Shown here: positions 34,960 to 44,531 of the stretch, piece by piece
Position numbering within the stretch: position 1 is the first letter of the stretch
Layout of the letters: every line of letters starts with the position of its first letter
From: Hyphomicrobiales bacterium
GTDB taxonomy: Bacteria; Pseudomonadota; Alphaproteobacteria; Rhizobiales; Rhizobiaceae
Direction of reading: 5' to 3'
NCBI GenBank assembly: GCA_900471925.1
Contig: UCGV01000010.1
Coordinates: 387,257 to 451,256 of the forward strand
Length of the DNA: 64,000 bases
The notes under the pieces: generated by a model
Seen by the model: only the letters and a program-made list of their open reading frames with translations
Database searches by the model: none
What the model was told of the DNA's origin: nothing
Translations under genes and position numbers: made by a program

Positions 34960-35631
34960 ATGGAAGCATCCTCCTTCAGACGACAGGCCGCTGGTCAGGC
35001 CTATGATTTTCTGCCGCCGGAACAGGCTATCCGCCGCTCTCGCCGCATGCCGCGCATGGACGATGTCGCCGACGCCGAATTCATCGTTGTCGGCGAGGCC
35101 CGGCCGCGACGGACCGCTGCCAGTGCGAATGCCCGCAACACGACACAGAACGACAACAGACGCCGTAGTGCTCCAGCCACAAGCCAGCCGCCGTTGCTGC
35201 TGGCGATTGGGACGGCGGTCGTTCGTGGCGCGGAGACCTGGCTGCAGCGTGCGTCTTTGCGGGGCTTTGCGGCGTTGGTGATCTCGCTCTTCGTGCTGGT
35301 CTTTGGGCTTTCGGGTGGATTTTCCGGTCTGTCGCGGGACGAGGCTTCCGCTGCCGCCAACCTTCACTTCTCGCATGTCACGATCACGCCGCGCGATGCC
35401 AACGGCATGCGCGTACTCCTGATCAACGGCATCATCGAAAACGACAGTGGGGTGACACAATCGGTCCGGCCGATCCGCGCTGATCTTGTCAGCGATGAAC
35501 GGCTGGCGGCGAGCATCGTCATCACGCCGCCGGCTGATGTCATCTATGCCGGTCAGAGCCGCGGCTTTTCGGCTCGCGTACAGCATGCCGGCGGCAAGCT
35601 GCCGGAGGTCCGGCTCTCCTTCATGCCGTAG
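34960..35631 (+). CDS. membrane protein with DUF3426-like C-terminal domain
   Basis: A 223-residue protein. The first 110 residues are polar and Arg-rich, one membrane helix follows (about 134-152, FAALVISLFVLVFGLSG). A beta domain (about 165-223) resembles DUF3426: VLLINGIIENDSG, VRPIRADLV, then a P-x-D-V-I-Y-A-G-Q-S-R-G-F-S-A pattern. Relatives carry an N-terminal zinc ribbon, which is absent here. The frame continues upstream to 34873 with one CPDC pair, so a degraded zinc finger is possible. Divergent from ftsE. Confidence 0.7.
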   Translation: MEASSFRRQAAGQAYDFLPPEQAIRRSRRMPRMDDVADAEFIVVGEARPRRTAASANARNTTQNDNRRRSAPATSQPPLLLAIGTAVVRGAETWLQRASLRGFAALVISLFVLVFGLSGGFSGLSRDEASAAANLHFSHVTITPRDANGMRVLLINGIIENDSGVTQSVRPIRADLVSDERLAASIVITPPADVIYAGQSRGFSARVQHAGGKLPEVRLSFMP

Positions 35632-35740
35632 GCGCGGACCCGCGTTTTCGATAGATCGGCGGTAAAACCTGTGTCTGCGGGGTGTTTCACCGGAATTAAT
35701 GTGCTAACGGCTTACCCTTCATTTTACGGAGCAAGCCTTT

Positions 35741-36283
35741 ATGCCTGTCGTGCGCGGAAAAAACATCGAGCCGCTCTTCACTGCCGAGCAGATCGCCGAG
35801 CGCAATCATTCCATCGCTCAGCAGATCGCTGCCGGTCCGACGAAGGACCTGCTGGTCATCGCCGTGCTGAAGGGCTCCTTCATCTTCGCGGCCGACCTGC
35901 TGCGTGCCCTGCACGATACCGGCCTTGCTCCCGAGGTCGAGTTCATCACTCTGTCGAGCTACGGCACGGGCACGGTTTCGCAGGGCGTGCGGATCGTCAA
36001 AGATATCGACAGCGACGTGAAGGACCGTGACGTCCTGCTCATCGACGACATCCTCGAATCCGGCCGTACGCTGCGTTTTGCCAAGGAACTGCTCTACGAG
36101 CGCGGCGCGCGCAATGTCACTATTGCCGTCCTGCTCGACAAGCGCGTGAAGCGCAAGGAAGACCTGGAAGCCGATTATGTCGGCTTCGAATGCCCCGACT
36201 ATTTCGTCGTCGGCTACGGCATGGACGTGGCCTATGCCTTCCGCGAACTGCCCTTCGTCGGCGTGGTTACCGGCGACGCCTAA
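35741..36283 (+). CDS. hpt: hypoxanthine phosphoribosyltransferase
   Basis: A 180-residue purine-salvage enzyme making IMP (or GMP) from hypoxanthine (guanine) and PRPP. The PRPP loop is DVLLIDDILESGRTLRFAKE, the substrate-entry motif LKGSFIFAADLLRAL precedes it, and the C-terminal VGFECPDYFVVGYGMD is typical. The ribosome-binding site is ACGGAGC. It is followed by cpdR after 119 bases. Confidence 0.95.
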   Translation: MPVVRGKNIEPLFTAEQIAERNHSIAQQIAAGPTKDLLVIAVLKGSFIFAADLLRALHDTGLAPEVEFITLSSYGTGTVSQGVRIVKDIDSDVKDRDVLLIDDILESGRTLRFAKELLYERGARNVTIAVLLDKRVKRKEDLEADYVGFECPDYFVVGYGMDVAYAFRELPFVGVVTGDA

Positions 36284-36402
36284 CGCGTTTCGCTTCAAGA
36301 CGGCTTGTTAACCATTCCACCGATCGGCTTGGCCTGTTTACCGATCGCTAGGGAACCGCATGCGATTTCCGTCGCGGGGCATGACGACGGAGCAATGCAC
36401 AG

Positions 36403-36762
36403 ATGGCAAAAATTCTGATCACGGAAGACGAGGATTCACTTCGTACTTTCGTAGCCCGGGCACTACGCCTCGACGGTCATGAGACCGATGAAGCCGCCGA
36501 TGGGGCGGAAGGGCTGGAAAAGCTGAAAGGCGGCAGCTACGACCTGCTGCTTTCGGATATTCGCATGCCGGTGATGGACGGCATCGAACTTGCACATCAG
36601 GCGAAGGACGCCTTTCCGGCGTTGAAGATCCTGCTGATGACCGGCTATGCCGAACAACGCGAACGGGCCGACGATCTCGCCGCAAAGATCATCGATGTCG
36701 TGCCGAAGCCATTTGCCTTGCCGGATATCCGCAAGGCCGTAGCGCGCGCGCTCGCCGCCTGA
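36403..36762 (+). CDS. cpdR: single-domain response regulator CpdR
   Basis: A 119-residue receiver domain with no output domain. It begins MAKILITEDEDSLRTFVARA, has phospho-acceptor Asp52 in LLLSDIRMPVMDG, Thr in LLMTGYAEQRERA and Lys in VVPKPFALPDI. CpdR, dephosphorylated, brings ClpXP to substrates at the pole in Caulobacter and Sinorhizobium, while CckA-ChpT phosphorylation inactivates it. A TTAACC half-site lies upstream (about 36307). Confidence 0.94.
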   Translation: MAKILITEDEDSLRTFVARALRLDGHETDEAADGAEGLEKLKGGSYDLLLSDIRMPVMDGIELAHQAKDAFPALKILLMTGYAEQRERADDLAAKIIDVVPKPFALPDIRKAVARALAA

Positions 36763-36780
36763 AGACGTCCTTGAGGCGTG

Positions 36781-36800
36781 GGCGTGCCGCAAGGCACGCC
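36781..36800. terminator. hairpin between convergent cpdR and TIGR02302 genes
   Basis: An 8-bp perfect stem GGCGTGCC / GGCACGCC with a GCAA tetraloop. It is flanked by a second, longer-range CCTTGAGGC / GCCTCAGG pairing. No U tract follows, so Rho-independent termination is only likely. Confidence 0.5.
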
Positions 36801-36822
36801 GCATTTCCAATGCCTCAGGACT

Positions 36823-39453
36823 TCACTGAATATCCAACAAGCGTTCCAGATACTGTCGTTCGATAGCCTGCGGCGGATTGTTGCCGAGCTTTTCCCTGAT
36901 GGCATCAAGAATTTCGCGGGCGCGCTGCACGTCGATCTCGTCAGGTATCTTTACATCATTGGTCATATCAGGCCCATCGGTCTGACGCGGGCGGCCGAGT
37001 GGATCGCGGCCATTCTGATTGCCTTGGCCAAGCTGTCCGTTTGGACCCTGTTGCCCTTGCTGGCCCTGCTGCGCCTGCATCATCTGGCTCATCATGTCGC
37101 GCGCGCCCTGACGCAGAGCCTCAAGCGCGCGGCCCTGGCCCTCGAGGGCGCCACTGCCGTTGCCCTGGCCGAGATCACGGCCGGCGCCTTCCATCTCGCG
37201 CTGTGCCTGGCCGAAACCTTCTCCCGGTTTCATGCCCATATCGCCGAGGCTCTTCTGCAACTCCTGCAGCTGCTTGCCGAGCGCATCCTGCTGGGCGCGG
37301 AGCTGCTTCAGCGCTTCACGCAGCTGCTCCGCGGTCATCTGGTCTCCCGGCTGCTGGCCCTGCTGATTTTGCTGATCCTGCTGGCCCTGTTCCTGCTGCT
37401 GGCCATCCTGGCCGGGCATCATGTCATCCATATTGGGATCGCCACGCTGCATGCGGTCGCGCAGCTGCTGGTCTAGGCGGAAGGTCTGGTCCATCAGCTT
37501 CTGCTGGTCGCGCAGGATCTGGCCGAGCTTGTCCATTTGTTGGGTCAGCTGGCTGTTTTCCTGCTGCTGCTGGCCGCGCTGAGGGCGGGCCGTCTGCAGG
37601 TTGTTCATCAGCCTCTGCAGATCGGAGAGCATCTGCTGGGCGGCATCGCGATTGCCTGATCGCGCCAGATTTTCGATCTGGTCCATCATGCGCTGCAGAT
37701 CCTGTTGCCGCAGGAAGTTCTGGGCATTCTGGTTCGGCTGCATCGGCATGTTCTGCAGGCGCTGGGCGAGCTCGCTCATATAGTCTTGCATCGCCTTACG
37801 AAGCTCGTCCATCAGCTTCTTGATCTCGGCATCAGGCGCGTTGCGGTTCAGCGCGTCGGCCAGGTTCTGCTGGGCGTCGCGCAGCCGCCGTTCTGCGAGC
37901 GAAAGATCTCCTTCCTCGATGCCAAGCGCAATATCCCAGAGATATTGGGCCGTATCCTTGAGCTGTTCGTCGCCCTTGGCGAGTTTCATGCGGGTATGGG
38001 CGGACTCGATCAGCAGATAATGAGTGGTGTTCGGGATCGTCTCTTCGGGACGGATCGTCAGCGCTTCGTTCAGTGCGATGGCATCCGGCATCTTGCGGGT
38101 GTCGAGTGCGAAGGTCTGGCGTTCCTCGGCGACGGCGGCGGCGAGCGGCTCGCTGAAAGGTCGGGACGGCATGACCATCTCATAAGGCGGGCTGCGGCCC
38201 GTCTGCCCGGCCGCATCCTTGGCGACGAGAGTGATGCGCACGCGCTTACCGGCGAGCGGATGTTCGGTCAGGTTCTTGCTTGTCAGGCCCTTGCCGTCAC
38301 GGGCATTGCGACGGGGAATGTCGAGGCGAAATTCGGGCAGCGGGTAGAGCGGCGTGGCGGCCGGATCGGATTCAACCGGAACGATCTCGGCATGGGCTTC
38401 CTGTACGCCGTAATCGTCCTTCACCGTGAAGCCGATTTCGAGCGCGCCGTTGACGGCGCGGCGCGGCATGCCGTCGAAGGCGATTTCCGGTGCCTTGTCG
38501 GGCAGTACGTCGAAATTCCAGGTGCGGCCGTTGGCCTGCAGCGCGCCGTTTTCCTCAAGCTTCATGATGTGGGTCTGAGCCATCAGCTGCGGGGCGGTCG
38601 GAGCCTGATCGGCACCAGCACCGGCGGCGGGCTGTTGCGGACGTGTGTCTTCCTGAACGGCAATTTCCTGGCTTTCTCCATTCGCCTTCCGGAAGATTAC
38701 CTTCTCGGCCGACTGGCCGCCGCTGGCGCGCACCGTGAGGCTGGAAAATTGCGGAACGGCAATGGGTGCCTGTTCGCTTCCGTCTGCCGTCAGGTAGATC
38801 GGCGCTCGGCCGGTATAGGAGGGCGGGGTGACCCAGGCATCGATACGCACGGCCGGGTCGCTCTTCACCTGTGCGGGGGCGGGCTGCAGCGCGTCGCCGA
38901 CGGAACCACCGTTGATGGACATGGAATAGCCGAAGGCGGTGACGACGAGCAGCGCGGGAAGCGCACGCAGCGCAAAGCGATCGTGTCGGGCGATATCGGG
39001 TCGCGGCAGGCCGGCATCCAGCGTGGCGATCTTCTGCGCCATGCGTGTCTGGTGTTCGCGCCATAGCGCGCGGGAGAAGGGCGTGTCGAAGGCCGGTTCG
39101 TCTTCCTGCACCATGACCGGCTGGTGTGGCAGGCCATTGCGCTCTTCGAGCATACGATCGGCCTCGGCCACACGCGGCCAGCGCAGGTTGCGCAGCGGTA
39201 GCAACGACGCAAGGAAACCGGCATTAAAGGCAATCAGCACGCCGATGCGCAGCCAATCCGGCACGATGCGGAACAGACCAAACCAGGAGATCGAGAGATA
39301 GACGGCGACAACGCAGGCCGCCGGTATCAGCAGCGGCAGGATCTGCTCGGCGAAAAGCACGATACGGGCAAGGAAACGTTTTGCCGCCACCAGCCGCGCC
39401 AGAGAGGGTCGAAGCGCGAGTGCGCCTTTCTTCTGCCTTGCGGGGCTTGTCAT
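36823..39453 (-). CDS. TIGR02302 (DUF4175-like) large membrane protein
   Basis: An 876-residue protein specific to alphaproteobacteria. Membrane helices lie near the N-terminus (about residues 30-85) and at about 157-175. A long periplasmic Ig/beta-like region follows. A Gln-rich coiled segment (about 560-790) has many QQGQQ and QQDQQ runs, and the C-terminal helix ends YLERLLDIQ. I start at MTSPARQKKG (39453); the frame is open 47 codons higher without support. Role unknown, presumably envelope structure. Confidence 0.88.
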   Translation of the reverse strand: MTSPARQKKGALALRPSLARLVAAKRFLARIVLFAEQILPLLIPAACVVAVYLSISWFGLFRIVPDWLRIGVLIAFNAGFLASLLPLRNLRWPRVAEADRMLEERNGLPHQPVMVQEDEPAFDTPFSRALWREHQTRMAQKIATLDAGLPRPDIARHDRFALRALPALLVVTAFGYSMSINGGSVGDALQPAPAQVKSDPAVRIDAWVTPPSYTGRAPIYLTADGSEQAPIAVPQFSSLTVRASGGQSAEKVIFRKANGESQEIAVQEDTRPQQPAAGAGADQAPTAPQLMAQTHIMKLEENGALQANGRTWNFDVLPDKAPEIAFDGMPRRAVNGALEIGFTVKDDYGVQEAHAEIVPVESDPAATPLYPLPEFRLDIPRRNARDGKGLTSKNLTEHPLAGKRVRITLVAKDAAGQTGRSPPYEMVMPSRPFSEPLAAAVAEERQTFALDTRKMPDAIALNEALTIRPEETIPNTTHYLLIESAHTRMKLAKGDEQLKDTAQYLWDIALGIEEGDLSLAERRLRDAQQNLADALNRNAPDAEIKKLMDELRKAMQDYMSELAQRLQNMPMQPNQNAQNFLRQQDLQRMMDQIENLARSGNRDAAQQMLSDLQRLMNNLQTARPQRGQQQQENSQLTQQMDKLGQILRDQQKLMDQTFRLDQQLRDRMQRGDPNMDDMMPGQDGQQQEQGQQDQQNQQGQQPGDQMTAEQLREALKQLRAQQDALGKQLQELQKSLGDMGMKPGEGFGQAQREMEGAGRDLGQGNGSGALEGQGRALEALRQGARDMMSQMMQAQQGQQGQQGPNGQLGQGNQNGRDPLGRPRQTDGPDMTNDVKIPDEIDVQRAREILDAIREKLGNNPPQAIERQYLERLLDIQ

Positions 39454-39621
39454 CAATCCGGTCTCCGCGATCTGGCGTTCAGGGAACAGAGGGCGCTTCC
39501 GGCGATTGCTGGGCAATACGCACGCGAAGGAAAAGGATAACACTCTTTGTGGCGAAGGCGAGGGCGAGGGCCGGTGAATACCGGTTTTTCGCATCTGGTC
39601 GCCAAAAAGTGATTGCGACTT

Positions 39622-40890
39622 TTAGTCCAGCCAGGCTGGCACCGAATCAAGGCCGATCAGTTCCGCATAGGTGCGGCGAGGACGGATCACATGGAATTCG
39701 TCGCCCTTGACCAGCACTTCAGGCACCAGAAGGCGACTGTTATAGGTGCCGGCTTGCACTGCGCCATAGGCTCCGGCCGTGCTGACGGCGAGCAGATCGC
39801 CCGGCTTGGGAGTCACCATTTCGCGGTTGAGGGCCAAGTAATCGCCGGTCTCGCAGACGGGGCCGACGACATCGGCACGGATGCGCGGGGCATTGGCGGC
39901 TGAAATGACCACCGGCCTGATCTCGTGATAGGCCTCGTAAAGGGTCGGGCGGATGAGGTCGTTCATCGCGCCGTCGACGATCACGAAGGTCTTGTCGCCG
40001 CCGTCCTTCAGGTAGATGACTTCGGTGACGAGGATGCCGGCATTGCCGACGATCAGGCGGCCGGGCTCAGTGATGATCTTGCAGTTCAGGCCGCGCAGCT
40101 GGTTCTTGACGATGGCCGCATAGGCTTCCGGCGAGGGCGGCGGGTTGTTGTCGTCCTTATAGGGAACGCCGAGGCCGCCACCGATATCGACGTGATGGAT
40201 ATTGTGGCCGTCGGCGCGTAATGTGCCGACCAGATCATGTAGCAGCTTGAAAGCGTCATCGAAGGGCTGCAGCTCGGTAATCTGGCTGCCGATATGCATG
40301 TCGATGCCGGTTACTTCGATGCCGGGCAGGCTGGCTGCGCGGGCATAGATGGCGCGAGCGCGCTCCCACGAAATGCCGAATTTGTTTTCCTTCTTGCCGG
40401 TCGAGATCTTCGCGTGTGTGCGGGCATCAACGTCGGGATTGATGCGGAACGACACGGGCGCCGTCTTGCCAGCGCGAACGGCGCGCTGGTTGAGGATTTC
40501 GAGCTCCGGTTCGGATTCGACGTTGAAGCAGTAGATGCCGGCTTCTAGTGCATAATCCATCTCGTGCGGTGTCTTGCCGACGCCTGAAAACATGATGCGG
40601 CTTGCAGGAATGCCGGCGGCGAGCGCGCGGCGCAGTTCGCCCTCGGACACCACGTCGATGCCGGCGCCGAGCCGGCCGAGCGTCTTCAGCACGGCCTGGT
40701 TCGAATTGGCCTTCATCGCATAGCAGACCATGGAATCGACGTCGCCGAGGGCTTCCGAGAAGACCCGGTAGTGGCGCTCGAGCGTGGCCGTGGAATAGAC
40801 GTAGAAGGGCGTGCCGACCGCTTTTGCGATCTCAGGAACGGGAACATTCTCGGCGTAGAGAATGCCGTCGCGATACTCGAAATGGTTCAC
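39622..40890 (-). CDS. lysA: diaminopimelate decarboxylase
   Basis: A 422-residue PLP enzyme (fold type III) catalysing the last step of lysine synthesis. The PLP lysine is in CYAMKANSNQAVLKTL and the phosphate-binding motif is HHVDIGGGLGVPYKDD. The substrate/dimer motif is VGPVCETGDYLA, followed by AYGAVQAGTYNSR. It follows the LptM-like gene by 11 bases, completing the transcript argH, lptM-like, lysA. Confidence 0.97.
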   Translation of the reverse strand: MNHFEYRDGILYAENVPVPEIAKAVGTPFYVYSTATLERHYRVFSEALGDVDSMVCYAMKANSNQAVLKTLGRLGAGIDVVSEGELRRALAAGIPASRIMFSGVGKTPHEMDYALEAGIYCFNVESEPELEILNQRAVRAGKTAPVSFRINPDVDARTHAKISTGKKENKFGISWERARAIYARAASLPGIEVTGIDMHIGSQITELQPFDDAFKLLHDLVGTLRADGHNIHHVDIGGGLGVPYKDDNNPPPSPEAYAAIVKNQLRGLNCKIITEPGRLIVGNAGILVTEVIYLKDGGDKTFVIVDGAMNDLIRPTLYEAYHEIRPVVISAANAPRIRADVVGPVCETGDYLALNREMVTPKPGDLLAVSTAGAYGAVQAGTYNSRLLVPEVLVKGDEFHVIRPRRTYAELIGLDSVPAWLD

Positions 40891-40901
40891 GGTCGCAGGC
40901 C

Positions 40902-41096
40902 TTAGAGAAGCGGATCGAGAATGAAAGGCTTGTCGACGGTGCCGGGCTGCTTCGTCGGCTTGGAGCTGTCGCCACCCTTCGTCGCGTTCGCGCTCGGCGG
41001 ATCGAGGTCACCCTTGCGGCCGCATCCGGCAACGGCAAGGCCGATGACGGCAAAAACCACCGTGAGGCGGATGAGATGCGGCAAGCTGGTCTGCAT
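40902..41096 (-). CDS. LptM-like small lipoprotein
   Basis: A 64-residue lipoprotein. A signal helix is followed by lipobox AVAGC, then GRKGDLDPP, the hallmark of LptM (YifL), which helps assemble the LptDE lipopolysaccharide translocon. It sits between argH and lysA, as yifL sits beside lysine genes elsewhere. The ATG at 41096 has AGGA six bases upstream; an ATG at 41108 or 41117 would only extend it. The role in LPS export is by analogy. Confidence 0.85.
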   Translation of the reverse strand: MQTSLPHLIRLTVVFAVIGLAVAGCGRKGDLDPPSANATKGGDSSKPTKQPGTVDKPFILDPLL

Positions 41097-41230
41097 GGAT
41101 ATCCTCATATCGGGCACTGGCTGGCATCTTCATAGCGAAGTTTATCAGCCTTGTGCACCCCGATTGTTGAAGCTTAGTGCCGGCGCATTCGCGGATGGCG
41201 AAGCGGTTTCCCGCACCGCCCCGATATGCT

Positions 41231-42634
41231 TCAGTTGCGGGCGCGCCAGTAGGCGATCTGCTTCCTGACTTCCGACGGCGCCGTGCCGCCGAAGCTCTTG
41301 CGGCTGGCGACCGAGGCCTCGACCGTCAATACGTCGTAGACCTTGTCGGTAATGGCGGAATTGATTGCCTGCAGGTCGGCAAGCGGCAGTTCGGAGAGAT
41401 CGCAGCCCTTGCTTTCGGCAAGGGCGACGGCGCGGCCGGTTACATGATGAGCATCGCGGAAGGGAAGGCCCGCCTCGCGTACCAGCCAGTCGGCAAGATC
41501 GGTTGCGGTCGAGTAGCCGGAGCCGGCAGCGGCCTTCATCCGGGCCGTATTGATCGTGAGGTCGCGCACCATGCCGGTCATGGCGGCAATCGCCAGTTCC
41601 AGGCTTTCGGCGGCGTCGAAGACCTGTTCCTTGTCTTCCTGCATGTCCTTGGAATAGGCGAGCGGCAGGCCTTTCATGATCGTGAGCAGGGCGATCAGCG
41701 AGCCGTTGATACGGCCGGTCTTGGCGCGCACCAGCTCTGCCGCGTCGGGGTTCTTCTTCTGCGGCATGATGGAGGAGCCGGTCGAGAAGGCGTCCGAAAG
41801 GCGCACGAAGCCGAATTGCGGCGTCGACCAGATGACGATTTCTTCGGCAAGGCGAGACAGATGCACGGCGCAGATCGAAGCAATCGCCAGGAATTCGATG
41901 GCGAAGTCGCGGTCGGAAACGGTGTCGATCGAATTGCGGGTCGGCTCGCGGAAGCCGAGGGCCTTGGCAGTCATGTGGCGGTCGATCGGATAGCCGGTGC
42001 CGGCGAGCGCCGCTGCGCCGATCGGGCTTTCATCGAGATGTTCGATCGCGTGGCGCACGCGCGAGCGGTCGCGGCCGAACATTTCCACATAGGCCATGCA
42101 GTGGTGGCCGAAGGTGACCGGCTGGGCGGTCTGCAGATGTGTGAATCCGGGCATGACGCTGTCGGCATGTTCTTCGGCGCGGTCGAGGAATGCGGCAATG
42201 AGCGCCGTCAGCATGGCCTCGGTCTTCTGCAGCTCTTCCTTGACCCAGAGGCGGAAGTCGAGCGCCACCTGGTCGTTGCGCGAGCGGGCGGTGTGAAGGC
42301 GGCCGGCAGCCGGGCCAATCAGGGTCGCGAGCCGGGCCTCGACATTCATATGGATGTCTTCGAGCTGGCGGGAGAATTCGAAATTGCCGCTTTCGATTTC
42401 TGACAGGATCGTGTTTAGCCCGTGAACGATCTTGTCCTTATCGTCCGCGGAAATGATGCCCTGATGGGCGAGCATCGTGGCGTGGGCGATCGATCCACGG
42501 ATATCCTGGGCAAACAGCTTCTTGTCGAAACCGATCGAGGCATTTATCTCCTCCATGATCGCATCGGGGCCGGAGGCGAAACGTCCGCCCCACATCTGGT
42601 TGGAGGATTTGGTGTCCGTGTTGCCCTCGGCCAT
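41231..42634 (-). CDS. argH: argininosuccinate lyase
   Basis: A 467-residue tetrameric lyase of the fumarase superfamily, the last step of arginine synthesis. It starts [20 protein letters not shown]. Conserved blocks are [34 protein letters not shown] and the signature [20 protein letters not shown]. The frame runs 78 codons further up, antisense to tlpA, and is ignored. tlpA starts divergently 26 bases away, so the two promoters overlap. Confidence 0.97.
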   Translation of the reverse strand: MAEGNTDTKSSNQMWGGRFASGPDAIMEEINASIGFDKKLFAQDIRGSIAHATMLAHQGIISADDKDKIVHGLNTILSEIESGNFEFSRQLEDIHMNVEARLATLIGPAAGRLHTARSRNDQVALDFRLWVKEELQKTEAMLTALIAAFLDRAEEHADSVMPGFTHLQTAQPVTFGHHCMAYVEMFGRDRSRVRHAIEHLDESPIGAAALAGTGYPIDRHMTAKALGFREPTRNSIDTVSDRDFAIEFLAIASICAVHLSRLAEEIVIWSTPQFGFVRLSDAFSTGSSIMPQKKNPDAAELVRAKTGRINGSLIALLTIMKGLPLAYSKDMQEDKEQVFDAAESLELAIAAMTGMVRDLTINTARMKAAAGSGYSTATDLADWLVREAGLPFRDAHHVTGRAVALAESKGCDLSELPLADLQAINSAITDKVYDVLTVEASVASRKSFGGTAPSEVRKQIAYWRARN

Positions 42635-42660
42635 GGGAGATGCCCGTCCTGGAGAATGAA

Positions 42661-43323
42661 ATGACGACGAAAAAACCTTTCGGCCTGCCGTCCGTGAAAC
42701 TGATCGCAATCGCCGCCGTTGCAGGCGTTGTTGCCGGTGCGGCAGCGGTATACGTGAAGGAGACGGGCATTGGCAATGGTATCGGTGACACGGCCTCGGC
42801 CGAGTGCCCGCTGACCAAGGAGCGCGCGGCCAATCTGACGCCGCTGATGAAGGGGCAGGTCGCGGCAATGGTTGCCGCGAGCCAGCCGAGGAAGCTTGAA
42901 ACCGTCGCCTTCAACGGCCCAGACGGCAAGCCCATGACGCTCGATCACTTCTCGGGCAAGACCGTGCTTCTCAATCTCTGGGCGACATGGTGCGTGCCGT
43001 GCCGCGAAGAGATGCCGGCGCTGAATGCACTGGAGAAGGAGATGGGCAGCGACAAGTTCCAGGTCGTGCCAGTCAACATCGATACAGGCGACGACGAGAA
43101 ACCGAAGGCGTTCCTCAGCGAAATCGGCGTCGATGCGCTGCAGCTCTATCGCGACAACACGATCGGCGTCTTCAACAATCTGAAGAAGGAAGGCCTTGCC
43201 TTCGGCCTTCCGGTGACGCTGCTGCTCGACGACAAGGGTTGCCTGATCTCGGCCATGAACGGTCCGGCCGCATGGGACAGTGAAGACGCCAAGGCGCTGA
43301 TCAAGGGTGCTGTGGGATCTTGA
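42661..43323 (+). CDS. tlpA: TlpA-like thiol:disulfide interchange protein
   Basis: A 220-residue membrane-anchored periplasmic thioredoxin. A membrane helix (about residues 13-34) leads into a thioredoxin domain with active site [12 protein letters not shown]. The cis-Pro is in [14 protein letters not shown], and an extra Cys pair (AECPLT and DKGCLIS) occurs as in Bradyrhizobium TlpA. It reduces apo-cytochrome oxidase metal sites in relatives (CuA assembly). The ATG at 42661 follows GGAG. Confidence 0.9.
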   Translation: MTTKKPFGLPSVKLIAIAAVAGVVAGAAAVYVKETGIGNGIGDTASAECPLTKERAANLTPLMKGQVAAMVAASQPRKLETVAFNGPDGKPMTLDHFSGKTVLLNLWATWCVPCREEMPALNALEKEMGSDKFQVVPVNIDTGDDEKPKAFLSEIGVDALQLYRDNTIGVFNNLKKEGLAFGLPVTLLLDDKGCLISAMNGPAAWDSEDAKALIKGAVGS

Positions 43324-43332
43324 CGGTTGATG

Positions 43333-43425
43333 TCAGGGATCACCTGCGCCGCGGATGAGGAAGACACCTGCCAATCCGATCAGGACGCAGCACTGCAGCA
43401 GAAACATCGGCAATTCGCTCGACAT
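43333..43425 (-). CDS. very small membrane protein (30 aa)
   Basis: A 31-codon reverse-strand gene with an excellent GGGAGG ribosome-binding site before its ATG. The product starts MSSELPMFLLQCCVLIGLAG and continues VFLIRGAGDP, one hydrophobic helix with a CC pair. It lies 78 bases past hbdA on the same strand and converges on tlpA. No family known to me; coding status rests on the ribosome-binding site and helix. Confidence 0.5.
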   Translation of the reverse strand: MSSELPMFLLQCCVLIGLAGVFLIRGAGDP

Positions 43426-43503
43426 GATTGTTTCCTCCCGTTCACGGCAGGAAAGCACGTCGCGAGCCTTTGTTCCATTCACCTGTTCTAATGACGAGCA
43501 GGT

Positions 43504-44385
43504 TTAACGGGTCGGAACCGGCGTTTCGCCACGATAGTCGTAGAAGCCGCGGCCGGATTTGCGGCCGAGCCAGCCGGCTTCGACGTATTTCACCAAGAGC
43601 GGGCAGGGGCGATACTTGCTGTCGGCGAGGCCGTCATGCAGCACCTGCATGATCGACAGGCAGGTGTCGAGGCCGATGAAATCGGCGAGCTGCAGCGGGC
43701 CCATCGGGTGGTTGGCGCCGAGCTTCATGGCGGTATCGATGGCATCGACTGTGCCGACGCCCTCATACAGCGTGTAGATCGCTTCGTTGATCATCGGCAA
43801 CAGGATGCGGTTGACGATAAAGGCCGGAAAATCCTCGGCCACGGTTACCGTCTTTTCCAGCGATGCGACGAATTCCTTGGCGGCCGAGAAGGTCGTCTCC
43901 TCGGTTGCGATGCCGCGCACCAGTTCCACGAGCTTCATGACCGGAACGGGGTTCATGAAATGGATGCCCATGAAGCGCTCGGGCCGGTCGGTCGCTGCTG
44001 CCAGACGGGTGATCGACAGGGAAGAGGTGTTGGTCGCAAGGATCGCTTCCGGCTTCAGCACCGGACAGACCTGCGTATAGATCTTGCGCTTGACGCTTTC
44101 GTCCTCGGTTGCGGCCTCGATGACGAGATCGGAAGGAGCAAGATCGTTGACATCGGAGGAACCGGTGATGCGGGAAAGGGCGGCGCTGCGCTCTTCGTCC
44201 GTCATCTTCCCGTTCGTCACCTGTCGGGCAAAATTGCCGTTGATGGTGGCGAGCCCGGATTCGATGCGGTCCTGCGAGAGATCGTAGATATGGACCTTGT
44301 AGCCTGCGGAAGCCGAAACGTGCGCGATGCCGCAACCCATCTGGCCCGCACCGATGATACCAATATTCTTCAACACCGCAGTCAT
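43504..44385 (-). CDS. hbdA: 3-hydroxybutyryl-CoA dehydrogenase
   Basis: A 293-residue NAD-dependent dehydrogenase oxidising 3-hydroxyacyl-CoA in beta-oxidation or PHB/butyrate metabolism. Rossmann motif IGIIGAGQMGCGIAHVS, dinucleotide region ATNTSSLSITRLAA, catalytic His in MGIHFMNPVPVMKLVELV, and C-terminal AGWLGRKSGRGFYDY are visible. ATG at 44385. It follows etfA by 146 bases and probably continues the etfBA transcript. Confidence 0.95.
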   Translation of the reverse strand: MTAVLKNIGIIGAGQMGCGIAHVSASAGYKVHIYDLSQDRIESGLATINGNFARQVTNGKMTDEERSAALSRITGSSDVNDLAPSDLVIEAATEDESVKRKIYTQVCPVLKPEAILATNTSSLSITRLAAATDRPERFMGIHFMNPVPVMKLVELVRGIATEETTFSAAKEFVASLEKTVTVAEDFPAFIVNRILLPMINEAIYTLYEGVGTVDAIDTAMKLGANHPMGPLQLADFIGLDTCLSIMQVLHDGLADSKYRPCPLLVKYVEAGWLGRKSGRGFYDYRGETPVPTR

Positions 44386-44531
44386 CTCCAACCCCCGCCC
44401 GGCATACACCCCCGCGCAGCCGGTATTTTATATGAAATTGCCGGACGAAGGATCGCCCGGCAAAAGTAGTAGACCGATAGAAGACAATTTTCCAGCCATT
44501 CGCAAGTGCGAAAAGGAGGCAATCTGCCCGA

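Noticed and set aside
37000..37600. Repeated CTG-rich tracts suggesting a DNA repeat
   Set aside because: They encode the Gln-rich region of the TIGR02302 protein in frame; codon variation shows protein-level rather than DNA-level repetition.
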